Assembly: GCA_002362175.1 (NCBI GenBank)
Contig: DETU01000001.1
Location: 23,755 to 87,754, forward strand
From: Ruminococcus sp. UBA3280
Lineage (GTDB): Bacteria > Bacillota > Clostridia > Oscillospirales > Ruminococcaceae
Direction of reading: 5' to 3'
DNA length: 64,000 nucleotides
The position numbers and the translations under genes are program-made. Below are positions 55,936 to 63,351 of the stretch, one piece after another; the first letter of the stretch is position 1, and the number at the start of each line of letters is the position of its first letter. The notes under the pieces were generated by a model that saw only the letters and a list, made by a program, of their open reading frames with translations, had not been told where the DNA came from and did not search any database.

Positions 55936-56211
55936 TTATCTGAAAAGAATATTTCTGATTGAAGATTCAGACAGATTGTACTCAACAGCAAGCTTTTTTA
56001 TGTTTTTTCCGTCGAATTTACGCTTTATTTCGGCATTTCTTTCACCCCTCGCCAGTGTATCCGACTTTTTGATATACACCCGACTCCCTCCGCAATACTT
56101 CACAAGTTTTATGTAAGCCTCCAGCCCCAATGCCTCAGCAAGCTCCCTGTCCTCACCCGTCAGCTGTTCCAGATTAAAATTTTTTTCAATATCCAACTCA
56201 ATCACCTCCAA
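55936..56211 (-). CDS. mor: Mor-family transcription activator
   Basis: The 91-aa product has the Mor/C signature: EDRELAEALGLEAYIKLVKY, CGGSRVYIKKSDTLARGERN, AEIKRKFDGKNIKKLAVEYN, LSESSIRNIL. LAExLGLEAxxKLxxxxGGxxVYIPK and the C-terminal helix-turn-helix are diagnostic. In Mu, Mor switches on middle transcription. The gene leads the late operon, after a hairpin and an operator array. Confidence 0.9.
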   Translation of the reverse strand: MEVIELDIEKNFNLEQLTGEDRELAEALGLEAYIKLVKYCGGSRVYIKKSDTLARGERNAEIKRKFDGKNIKKLAVEYNLSESSIRNILFR

Positions 56212-56219
56212 AAATAAAT

Positions 56220-56249
56220 TAAACGGCAGACCGCTGAAAATCTGCCGTT
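56220..56249 (-). terminator. Leader hairpin before mor, possible attenuator
   Basis: AAACGGCAGA and TCTGCCGTTT pair over 10 bases around a 10-nt loop. On the minus strand the hairpin is followed by AATTTATTTTTGGAGG, so it lies just before the mor ribosome-binding site. It could terminate upstream transcription or act as an attenuator or antiterminator loading site. Confidence 0.6.
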
Positions 56250-56348
56250 TCGGAATAAAAAGAATGGAAATAATTTTGACACCTTATTCATTATACCACA
56301 TTTTCAGCCCTTTTTCAATACAAAAACCGGATATTATGTACGTTTTTT

Positions 56349-56434
56349 GACTACAGTCTATTTCACATTTTCGACTACAGTCTGTTTTATACTTTTTTGA
56401 CTATAGTCTATTTTACGTTTTAGACAGGTGTCTA
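56349..56434. promoter_or_regulatory. Array of four 25-bp-spaced palindromic sites upstream of mor
   Basis: GACTACAGTCTATTT (56349), GACTACAGTCTGTTT (56373), GACTATAGTCTATTT (56399) and GACAGGTGTCTATTT (56424) are spaced 24-26 bp, about two and a half helix turns. The GACTAYAGTC and AGACAGGTGTCT cores are palindromic. A fifth copy of the last core is at 53624-53637. No -35 element is obvious, as expected for an activator-dependent promoter. Binding protein unknown (Mor, repressor or the small HTH proteins are candidates). Confidence 0.7.
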
Positions 56435-56439
56435 TTTTT

Positions 56440-56661
56440 TTACATCACCTCTGCCGTCTGCAAATCCTCAACATGACAACCGAAAAATTTCGCCATTTTC
56501 CAGTAAGTAACCTTTGAAACAACGCCCATATTTAGGGCTTTGTAGAGAATTTCCGCACTTATGCCCGTCTCTCTGCTCAACTGCTGAATGGTGAGAATTT
56601 CCCGCTCCCTCATCAGCCTGTAAAGCACTTCAATATTCAAAATTATCCGCAATTCTTCCAC
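56440..56661 (-). CDS. XRE-like HTH protein, 73 aa
   Basis: The product is one helix-turn-helix domain (IEVLYRLMREREILTIQQLS, RETGISAEILYKALNMGVVS, YWKMAKFFGCHVEDLQTAEV). It is the last gene of the early operon and abuts the operator array, so it may bind there. Start overlaps the cysteine-rich gene by 32 nt. Confidence 0.75.
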   Translation of the reverse strand: MEELRIILNIEVLYRLMREREILTIQQLSRETGISAEILYKALNMGVVSKVTYWKMAKFFGCHVEDLQTAEVM

Positions 56662-56890
56662 TCCTTTCTTTCAGACAATCCGCCGGAATTTCGCACGGAA
56701 TTTTGTTATATTTGCATTTCTTGCAGTTCCCCTTCTCGCGATTTATTAGTATAGCACGCTCTGCCGCCTCTGAAAATTGCCTTTCCGTCTTATAGAATTT
56801 GCAGTTTTTCGCCTCTCCCATGCACTTCTTGCCGACCAGAATCATGCAATATCGGCTCACTCCCGCGAACTTGCACCTTTCATTTTCCAT
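56630..56890 (-). CDS. Cysteine-rich small protein; relative of ICE gene at 25197
   Basis: The 86-aa product has ten Cys: RCKFAGVSRYCMILVGKKCM, AKNCKFYKTERQF, NCKKCKYNKIPCEIPADC. The spacing suggests a zinc- or iron-sulfur-binding fold. The same Cys layout occurs in the broken ICE gene at 25197-25440, an unusual link between two unrelated mobile elements. Function unknown. Confidence 0.65.
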   Translation of the reverse strand: MENERCKFAGVSRYCMILVGKKCMGEAKNCKFYKTERQFSEAAERAILINREKGNCKKCKYNKIPCEIPADCLKERSGRIADNFEY

Positions 56891-56893
56891 TTT

Positions 56894-57817
56894 TTAAACC
56901 TCCATGTCCATGTAACGAGCCATGCCGATAAGACCTTTTAGTGATATATCATCGTTATCATAGGCATTAGAAAACAGGTTTATCGCCCCCCTGAGAGCCT
57001 GCGGAGTACGGGCAATCTTCAGCAGAAAATCAATCTCCTCGTCCATTTTTTCAGCCTGCAGAACGGGAAAAAGTTTGCAGATATCATCACGCTGAATTTC
57101 GCTGTTTGTGTAGATTTTACGTTGTTTCGTGCGGTTTGCAATCTGTGCGAACTCCGCTTTTTTTCCGCCCATTCGCGTTATCGTTTCGGCGTTTCCGATG
57201 AAGCAGATTCCGAGCGTCTGCCCCCTGTCGTTGAAGTAGTCGGAAAAGCTCCGCAGCACCTCAATCGCCTTGACGGTCAGGTGCTGTGCCTCATCAAAAA
57301 TCAGAATTTTTCCGTCCGAAAGCTTGCCGACAATCGAGTGCCAGAGTTCGTTATTGGACTTCTCCTGACCCGCACCGATTCGGTCGGCTATCGTTTTCAG
57401 AAGACTTTTTGTATTGGTCAGACATGGATTTATAGGTATTAAAAAACTGCTTGACGGATTGTCCGCCACGAACTTTTGTGCTGCTTTTGTCTTGCCGATT
57501 CCCGCATCACCGCAGACAACCGCCAGTCCGCCTTTTTTCTGACATAACGCGATTGTCACGTAGACCTGTTCCGAAATGCTTGTTTCTGCGTACCCGATTT
57601 CCGAATATGCAAGTTTTGCTTTTTCCTTGATCTCAAAGTAGTTTGCCAGCGTATCAAAAATCTTTTGCGGATTTGCGTTATACTTTCCGTTTTTCAGTTG
57701 CGAAAGCGATGCACCGGATACACCAATTAGTTGACCAACTGCGTTCTGGCTCAGTTTTTTCTCACTTTTTAGTGCCTCCACCTTACCAAGAAGTTCCATC
57801 TGTTCATTTGTATACAT
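56894..57817 (-). CDS. MuB-like AAA ATPase, transposition target selector
   Basis: This 307-aa protein has an N-terminal Cro-like helix-turn-helix (LSQNAVGQLIGVSGASLSQL), Walker A GDAGIGKTKAAQ (about residue 103), Walker B KILIFDEAQHL and a sensor region (GICFIGNAETITRM). The fusion of HTH and AAA domain is the layout of MuB, which coats target DNA and delivers it to the transposase. It lies 2 nt after the transposase gene. Confidence 0.92.
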   Translation of the reverse strand: MYTNEQMELLGKVEALKSEKKLSQNAVGQLIGVSGASLSQLKNGKYNANPQKIFDTLANYFEIKEKAKLAYSEIGYAETSISEQVYVTIALCQKKGGLAVVCGDAGIGKTKAAQKFVADNPSSSFLIPINPCLTNTKSLLKTIADRIGAGQEKSNNELWHSIVGKLSDGKILIFDEAQHLTVKAIEVLRSFSDYFNDRGQTLGICFIGNAETITRMGGKKAEFAQIANRTKQRKIYTNSEIQRDDICKLFPVLQAEKMDEEIDFLLKIARTPQALRGAINLFSNAYDNDDISLKGLIGMARYMDMEV

Positions 57818-57819
57818 TT

Positions 57820-59835
57820 TTAATTATTTCTCCTTCCCTCCGCATTTTTCAACATTCTGTAGGGGTCGATTTCCGTCGCCTCCGCCCCCACCGCCATGCG
57901 TTCCGTCGGTTCTTCGTTCGCCGTAACAATGACGATATTTTTCGGAAGCCGTATCTTAAATTTGCCGGTATTTCGCCCGGAAACGTACTTCAGCCCCTCC
58001 CTCTGAGTAAGACTTGCGTCGCCCCTCAGCTCCCTCGCACGTGCCTTGACCTGCTTTACAACGTCTGCCTGTCGACGACCGAGTTCCGCAATTTTCTGCT
58101 TGTTTTCGTCAAAATATTTAAGCATCAACCAGTCGGCACACTCCCAGCTATAAAGAAATCTGTCCTCTTTGTCATATATCCTGACTACTGAAAGGTCGTC
58201 CCTGTCGTACCTCACACAAACCTCCTCACCGATATGCTGCCACGTAATATTTTTATCGTAATACCAGATTTTTTCCCCATGATACGCAACAAAAACGCCG
58301 TCACGCTTAATTTTCTGAAAGCCCGCATTTCTCAACATCAGCAGGTCCAGAGTCTCTCTGCTTGCTTTTTTGAGTGAAGTTTCAGCAATCGAGGCGTTCC
58401 AGACCTCGATGGCGGTCATGCCCCTGAATCTCGCCTCGCCGCCGCCGTACTCGGCAACATTGAAAACGTTGTCCGCATAGTCCGAAAACGTTTCTTTAAG
58501 CTGTTTTTCCGTTTCAATGCAACCATTTTTTATATTGTTCTTCAGAATTTCGGGACGTTCCGTCACATTTCCGCCACAATAGCCATAATTTCCGCGACAA
58601 AACTGCTCTTTTATGATACGATGTACCCTCTCCACAACTTTCGCCTGTGCGTTGGTAACTTTGGCGAAAATCAGCCGTATTCCGAGTTTTTCGACTATCG
58701 TCGCGGGAATATTACCCTGCTTGTTTTTGGCTATTTTTCGGCATTTTTGACCACCGGCGATGTCGAGCGTCGTAAATTCTCGACCGTTGTCGAAATATAG
58801 ATTTTTCGGAATTCCAAACCTCATCATCGCAAACCTGAGTGCGTCGAGCGTCGAATTTGAATCAGGACTTTCAGTAATATTCCACCCTACCAAAACGCCG
58901 GATTTAACGTCGAGGACGGTCGTGATATACATACGCCTCATATTGCCGTTTTGTTGCGTTATAACGTCAAAAGTGTAATTGTCCATGACCCAGATATCAT
59001 TGGCGAAAATATCGCTTTTCCTACGATTTGCGTAAGGAATACAGTGGTCATGAAGTGCCTTGTCACCCTCTCGGGCGTACTCCAGAACCGCCGCCGGCAA
59101 GGTTTTTATTTTTCGGCGAAAACACATCTCAGACGGCATTTCCCCCAAAAATTCGGGATATTCTTCGGTTATGTAAGCTCTCACCGTTCGATAGCACCAG
59201 CTAACAGTCGGCTTGCTCTGACTGAAATATAAACTTAAAAAATTTTGCCAGATAACACTTTCGTCATCAAGTTTGCTCATGCCCCTGTTCCAACCACCGC
59301 GATTGTCCGCAAGTTCCGCATAAAATTCATTTTTATAGGCAGAATATTTTCTGTAGAGAATGTCCGTACTGATTTCCAAATCAGGATTTAAGTACTTCTG
59401 ATGTGCAACAAAAATCCGGTCAAACTCTGTTTTGTTACTTTTTCCGTTACGTTCACCCTGCCATTGCGTAAGAATTTCAGTCCACCGTTTTATTTCAACT
59501 CTTTCCGTTTCACTCATCTCCTCAAATGCTTTTTTATTACCCTTTGAGTGATATTTTAACGGCTTTTCGCTGTCCACTTTTTCCGGCAACACACCTGCCT
59601 CCGCACGCTTCCGCCGATAATATCTAGTCTGCAAATCCTCCGGCAACGCCGAAACGGGTATCATGTAGCACGACTGTTTGTTCTGTGGGTGCTTCCATAA
59701 TTCTGTTTTTATTTTACCTTCTTTACAAATTCTTTTAACATATTGGACAGAACAGCCCTTCAAATCCGCCATTTCGCCCACTGTCAAGTAGTCCAAACTC
59801 TTCTCCTCTCCACCGAATCCGACAAAATTCGACAT
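57820..59835 (-). CDS. MuA-like DDE transposase
   Basis: Start ATG 59835 (MSNFVGFGGEEKSLDYLTVG) is favoured over the longer frame to 59889. This gives 671 aa. Residues 15-80 form a MuA-type winged-helix DNA-binding domain. Residues about 275-410 are the rve catalytic core: Asp in NDIWVMDNYTF (D280 or D285), D349 in LYFDNGREF and E402 in AKVVERVHR. A Mu_DNA_bind-like/beta-barrel region follows (WYYDKNITWQHIGEEVCVRY). The basic C-terminus would bind MuB. It moves the prophage by replicative transposition. Confidence 0.93.
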   Translation of the reverse strand: MSNFVGFGGEEKSLDYLTVGEMADLKGCSVQYVKRICKEGKIKTELWKHPQNKQSCYMIPVSALPEDLQTRYYRRKRAEAGVLPEKVDSEKPLKYHSKGNKKAFEEMSETERVEIKRWTEILTQWQGERNGKSNKTEFDRIFVAHQKYLNPDLEISTDILYRKYSAYKNEFYAELADNRGGWNRGMSKLDDESVIWQNFLSLYFSQSKPTVSWCYRTVRAYITEEYPEFLGEMPSEMCFRRKIKTLPAAVLEYAREGDKALHDHCIPYANRRKSDIFANDIWVMDNYTFDVITQQNGNMRRMYITTVLDVKSGVLVGWNITESPDSNSTLDALRFAMMRFGIPKNLYFDNGREFTTLDIAGGQKCRKIAKNKQGNIPATIVEKLGIRLIFAKVTNAQAKVVERVHRIIKEQFCRGNYGYCGGNVTERPEILKNNIKNGCIETEKQLKETFSDYADNVFNVAEYGGGEARFRGMTAIEVWNASIAETSLKKASRETLDLLMLRNAGFQKIKRDGVFVAYHGEKIWYYDKNITWQHIGEEVCVRYDRDDLSVVRIYDKEDRFLYSWECADWLMLKYFDENKQKIAELGRRQADVVKQVKARARELRGDASLTQREGLKYVSGRNTGKFKIRLPKNIVIVTANEEPTERMAVGAEATEIDPYRMLKNAEGRRNN

Positions 59836-60160
59836 TTTTTTCTTAGATTTTTGTATAAACAGCACTCTCATCACTAAGTCTGTCCACATTCCCCGTTCCG
59901 TTTCATTTGTCCACTAAAACGATTTTTACACCTTTTAGTGACATTTCAGCAGTTTTCACTAACTGTTAAGTGGTTTAAATCCGACAAAATTCGACATTTT
60001 TTAATTTTTTTCACAAATAACACTTTTGTCATTAAATTCCCCTCGACCGTCTATCGTTTTATCATCTCATAAAACGATTTTTCCACACATTTTAAGTGAT
60101 ATTTTAACGATTTTTTGTCCATTGTCAGATGGTCTGAACAGGACAAAATTCGACAAAAAT
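59818..60160. repeat. Three diverged 160-bp tandem repeats including the transposase start
   Basis: TCCGACAAAATTCGACATTT occurs at 59818 (over the transposase ATG) and 59980; a variant GGACAAAATTCGACAAAAAT is at 60141. The period is 160-162 bp. Between copies, TAAAACGATTTTT and (A)AGTGA(C/T)ATTT also recur at matching places. The copy at 59980 gives ATGTCGAATTTTGTCGGATT on the minus strand, a 12-codon frame MSNFVGFKPLNS. This is the only notable content of the 366-base gap between the transposase gene and the small gene upstream. Confidence 0.75.
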
Positions 60161-60201
60161 TTTTCCGTAAGCATTGACTTTTTCCGAATTTCGTGGTAAA
60201 C

Positions 60202-60369
60202 TTAATTTGTATCATTCGTTTTCTTTTCGGATGTCTGGTGAATATTCACAAGCAACCCCGTCACCATGTTGATAATCGCTTCAAACTGAATCCTCTGGGT
60301 CATCGTCATTGACTCCGCCACCTCCCTGAACTCCTGCGGAGTCGGCGTATTTTCTTTGTCGTTTTTCAC
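60202..60369 (-). CDS. Small early prophage protein, 55 aa
   Basis: The start is GTG 60369 after AAGGGGTG. The product (MKNDKENTPTPQEFREVAES, MTMTQRIQFEAIINMVTGLL, VNIHQTSEKKTNDTN) has one central helix. It is the first gene after the strong early promoter and sits where Mu has ner. It has no clear DNA-binding motif, so a Ner role is only positional. Confidence 0.6.
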   Translation of the reverse strand: MKNDKENTPTPQEFREVAESMTMTQRIQFEAIINMVTGLLVNIHQTSEKKTNDTN

Positions 60370-60428
60370 AAAATCACCCCTTTCTGAATTTTCGGACAGT
60401 TAGGGACGGTCGCCCTCGCTGTGATTAT

Positions 60429-60457
60429 ATCATACTCCGAAAAGTTAGAAAAGTCAA
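60429..60457 (-). promoter_or_regulatory. Early promoter of the transposase operon
   Basis: On the minus strand TTGACT, a 17-base spacer and TATGAT form a near-consensus promoter, about 60 bases before the 55-aa gene. It faces away from the repressor, as Pe does in Mu. The plus-strand promoter for the repressor probably uses TATAAT at 60522-60527. Confidence 0.8.
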
Positions 60458-60551
60458 GCTTTTTCTGACCTAAATTTTTATTTTTGTGCATTTTCACAAT
60501 ATTTTCGATAACTTTTTAGTGTATAATATAATAAGATTGGAGACTTAAAAA

Positions 60552-61052
60552 ATGGAGTCAAACGAAATTTTAAAAGATTTGCGGGAAAGCAACGGTCTTA
60601 CAATGCGTGAAGTTTCCGAGGCGACGGGCATGGCGACTTCACTCATTTCCGACTACGAAACAGGCAAAAAAGCCATCGGCATGAAGGTCGCCGTCCGCTT
60701 TGCTGACTTTTACAACGTCTCCCTCGATTATCTCCTGGGACGCACTACCGTAAAGCATATCGCTACTGAACCCACGCCCGAAGACTCGGAGCGTAAAGAA
60801 CGTATTATAGCCAAATATGAGAAACTCAGCGAAAATATGCGTGCCTTGTGTATGGAAATGTTCCGACAGATTTCGACCGTTATGGACGCGGAAATCGCCG
60901 AGGCAATTAATCGTGAACAAAAGTCCGAAATCCGCTTTTCTCCAGCCAAAAACACCGCGATTGCCCGTGACAAAAATAACCCCTACCGTGAACCTCCAAC
61001 CCCTGAACAGCTCAAAAGCTTCACGCCCGTTCCCGAAGACAATGACCTTTAA
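60552..61052 (+). CDS. cI-like XRE repressor of the prophage
   Basis: The 166-aa product has an N-terminal XRE domain (ILKDLRESNGLTMREVSEAT, GMATSLISDYETGKKAIGMK, FADFYNVSLDYLLGRT) and a helical, proline-rich C-terminal part without a LexA-type peptidase. It is divergent from the early operon, so it is the probable lysogeny repressor. Start ATG follows TTGGAGACTT. ImmA/IrrE downstream would cleave it. Confidence 0.85.
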   Translation: MESNEILKDLRESNGLTMREVSEATGMATSLISDYETGKKAIGMKVAVRFADFYNVSLDYLLGRTTVKHIATEPTPEDSERKERIIAKYEKLSENMRALCMEMFRQISTVMDAEIAEAINREQKSEIRFSPAKNTAIARDKNNPYREPPTPEQLKSFTPVPEDNDL

Positions 61053-61409
61053 TAACAAAAAACGTTACATTATTATAAAAGCGACACATAATCCAATTGC
61101 TCACTTTTATTAGTTTTACACTTACCATTTAGTTAGAAACACTAGATTCTTACGTATAAACACCGCGATTAACCGCAAAGTTGTCGATATTTTTCGGAAT
61201 GTCGACAACTTTTTTACGCCAGTAATAACCAAAATCGTAATATTATTATAAGATACATACATAACCCAACGTATTTCCCTCGTAATTTCGTAAAAATTAT
61301 TTGGTTAAAATCACCAATTTCCCCTCAAAAAAACACCGCGATTATCCACAAAAAATGACCTTTAATTCAACGCCTCCCTCTATTATACTAATAGTCGGAG
61401 GTGCTTTTT
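61053..61409. other. Intergenic region between repressor and ImmA genes
   Basis: No gene seen. It carries AACGTTACAT (61061-61070), GTTACATTATTATAA (61064-61078) and GTAATATTATTATAA (61237-61251), which recur at the other prophage end. CACCGCGATT(A) is repeated three times from 60955 to 61344, and a terminator lies at 61179-61216. A TATACT -10 box at about 61383 may serve the ImmA gene. Confidence 0.5.
61179..61216 (+). terminator. Terminator after the repressor gene
   Basis: AGTTGTCGA and TCGACAACT pair around a 14-nt loop and are followed by TTTTTT. Confidence 0.85.
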
Positions 61410-61961
61410 ATGACATATTCTACCTACAAAACGGCAAGAGATGCCGCATGGAAATTTTTAATTCAAAACCATGTCGGCTCACTGCCCGTGAAATTTTCGG
61501 CAATTTGTCGCCGAAATCAAATCAAACTGGTCTACGACCACGACAAAAAATATCTTTCAGCACGAGAAAGGGGGTGCACATTTATCGAAAACACGGGAAA
61601 ATACGTAATTGTTCTAAATCCGTCCGACTCAATTCCTACTCAAAGATATACCATAGCCCACGAACTTGGTCACATTTTTCTCGGACACTTCACAGAAAAA
61701 AATATCTCCCCCTCAGACATGGAGTACCAGGCGGAACGCTTCGCCATCGACGTCCTCGCCCCCGCCTGCGTTCTGCGTGGTCTGAATCTCCACACGGCAG
61801 AAGAAATTGCCGAAATCTGCGATATTTCGTTGTTTTCCGCAAAAAAAAGAGCCGAAAGAATGGAAATTCTTTACAAACGTGATAATTTCATGATTTCCCC
61901 ACTTGAAAAACAGGTTTTCAGACAGTTTTCCGCCTTTATCTCACACTATAGACGAAATTAA
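61410..61961 (+). CDS. ImmA/IrrE-family metallopeptidase
   Basis: From ATG 61410 (CGGAGGTGC upstream) the 183-aa product contains the zinc motif YTIAHELGHIFLGH and, further on, EYQAERFAIDVLAPACVLRG. ImmA of ICEBs1 and phage relatives cleaves the XRE repressor to induce the element. It lies downstream of the repressor on the same strand. Confidence 0.88.
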   Translation: MTYSTYKTARDAAWKFLIQNHVGSLPVKFSAICRRNQIKLVYDHDKKYLSARERGCTFIENTGKYVIVLNPSDSIPTQRYTIAHELGHIFLGHFTEKNISPSDMEYQAERFAIDVLAPACVLRGLNLHTAEEIAEICDISLFSAKKRAERMEILYKRDNFMISPLEKQVFRQFSAFISHYRRN

Positions 61962-62160
61962 TGCCGTTTTCTGACTTAACATAACATATAGCGTTAATAA
62001 CACTTTCCGAAATAATATCACATCACGTACAATGTTCGCACTATTTTTTCACCTAACGTAACATTTATGACAACTTTCACTTCCCCGACGACTGATTACA
62101 AATTCGACAAATCAGTAAAACAATGAGTAGTTCATTTAGTCAAAAATTACTATTTGTATA

Positions 62161-62225
62161 AAAACAGGGATAGCAATCGGTTGCCACCCCAATAAAATTT
62201 AGTTGCTGGTTGCCGCCCCTGTTTT
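62161..62225. ncRNA. Structured hairpin element of unknown function
   Basis: AAAACAGGG...CCCCTGTTTT closes a 65-nt element. An inner pair AGCAA/TTGCT and two copies of GGTTGCC(A/G)CCCC lie inside. It could be a bidirectional terminator, a small RNA or a recombination site. It lies at the prophage/host border and no gene is adjacent. Confidence 0.35.
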
Positions 62226-62375
62226 ATCATCAAAGAAAAGGTCAAATTTCATATAAAAAAATACATAAAAACACTTAAAATCAATTTAAACGCTATATTT
62301 CGGCATTTACCAAATTTATTAAAGCACTAAAATACTATTTAAAAGTCATTTAAACAATTTTCACGAAAAAAATTA

Positions 62376-62418
62376 AAAAACCTCGATATTGAAATTTTGA
62401 ATCAAAATCGAGGTTTTT
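62376..62418. terminator. Bidirectional terminator
   Basis: AAAAAACCTCGAT and ATCGAGGTTTTT pair over 12 bases around a 19-nt loop. It would end transcription from the GH25 gene (minus). Confidence 0.75.
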
Positions 62419-62573
62419 ACTTTTTCATATTAATTTTATTAACTTTATATTTTCTCACTTTTTCTCACCGAATATTCACCTAAATACCATAGATTCTCAT
62501 GCCTTTCACGTTTTTTCTCGGCTTTTCTCGGCTTTTCTCATTTTTGTATTTTATATGTTAAATTACATTACAA

Positions 62574-63266
62574 TTATATCTCTATAATGTCACCCGAATA
62601 GGTCACACCATCTATGGTTGCAGTAATGCTCACCATTTTCCTATCAGGATATTTCTGAAAACCATTAAGTCCCGCCGTTTTCATGTCTTCAGGATAGTCA
62701 ACATAACATTCGTTAATGTCAACTTCCCCTGCTATCCCCGACACAGAACCCGTTGCCGATTTCTGCCACATACCATAAGTACCGTCATAATTCGGTGAAT
62801 CTGACGAATAGTCTGCAACCCAAAGTGCATATTTCACTTTTATATCGTCGTCGATATAATTTTCAAGATAATATGAACTCATGTACAGACCGACCCAGTA
62901 ACCGGCATTTTCAAGAGTGTCCATAAAAGCCCTTATTATATTGCTTACTGCGGTTTTTCCGAGTTCAAACTGACTTTGTTCCTCAACGTCGAAATATATG
63001 GGATATTCAAATTTTTTTCCTGCTATAACTTCCATACAGGCTTTTGCTTCCTGTACAGCTTCTTCAGGCGTAAGAGCGTAAGAGTACCAGTAAGCACCGC
63101 ACGGAATCGAATTATTCTTACAGCCGTTGTAATTTTCATCAAAAAATTTATCTTTCTGTGAAGCAAGCCGTCCGTAGCCTGCACGTATAACACAGAAATC
63201 AGTTTTTACTTCATGCCAGTTTATAATTCCCTGCCATTGAGAAACGTCTATACCGTTTGTTGCCAT
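62574..63266 (-). CDS. GH25 lysozyme (N-acetylmuramidase)
   Basis: The 230-aa product has the GH25 fold motifs NGIDVSQWQGIINWHEVKTD (Asp at the active site), FCVIRAGYG, YPIYFDVEEQSQF (catalytic DxE) and YGMWQKSATGSVSGIAGEVD. A 30-residue tail follows. There is no signal peptide. It cleaves the glycan of peptidoglycan. It lies outside the inferred prophage end, in the opposite order to a phage lysis cassette, so it is probably a host or older phage gene. Confidence 0.9.
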   Translation of the reverse strand: MATNGIDVSQWQGIINWHEVKTDFCVIRAGYGRLASQKDKFFDENYNGCKNNSIPCGAYWYSYALTPEEAVQEAKACMEVIAGKKFEYPIYFDVEEQSQFELGKTAVSNIIRAFMDTLENAGYWVGLYMSSYYLENYIDDDIKVKYALWVADYSSDSPNYDGTYGMWQKSATGSVSGIAGEVDINECYVDYPEDMKTAGLNGFQKYPDRKMVSITATIDGVTYSGDIIEI

Positions 63267-63314
63267 ATAATCACCTCATGGTATTCTATGCACACAATAC
63301 GGATATTGTTACAG

Positions 63315-63343
63315 AAAAAATCCGACACTTTTTCAGCGTCGGA
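63315..63343 (-). terminator. Terminator of the aminotransferase gene
   Basis: On the minus strand TCCGAC-GCTGAAAAAGT-GTCGGA is followed by TTTTTTC, just after the stop at 63352. Confidence 0.8.
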
Positions 63344-63351
63344 CTTAATAA

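Larger units (their letters stand above)
37300..62110. mobile_element. Mu-like transposable prophage, about 25 kb
   Basis: The gene order on the minus strand is that of Mu: divergent repressor, transposase A, ATPase B, small early genes, Mor, DUF3486 small terminase subunit, then head and tail genes. The terminase, portal, capsid, Gp15 and tape measure proteins resemble SPP1/A118-like siphophages of Firmicutes. All reading frames look intact, in contrast to the ICE. The ends are estimated from shared motifs and flanking host genes, and are uncertain by about 100-200 bp each. No holin/endolysin gene is recognised. Confidence 0.85.
61962..62573. other. Intergenic region with the likely right end of the prophage
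   Basis: No gene seen. AACATAACAT (61978-61987) and AACGTAACAT (62055-62064) match the left-end motif in inverse orientation. ACAAATTCGACAAATC near 62099 resembles the transposase-start repeat. Beyond these lie the hairpin at 62161-62225, a bidirectional terminator at 62376-62418 and a CTCGGCTTTT repeat at about 62518-62538. The prophage end probably lies at about 62,065-62,150. Confidence 0.45.

Noticed and set aside
62574..63266. GH25 gene as the endolysin of the Mu-like prophage
   Set aside because: It lies beyond the end-motif cluster on the side of the repressor, where Mu-like phages carry no lysis genes, and it is separated by a terminator. It may come from an older phage, but not from this one.
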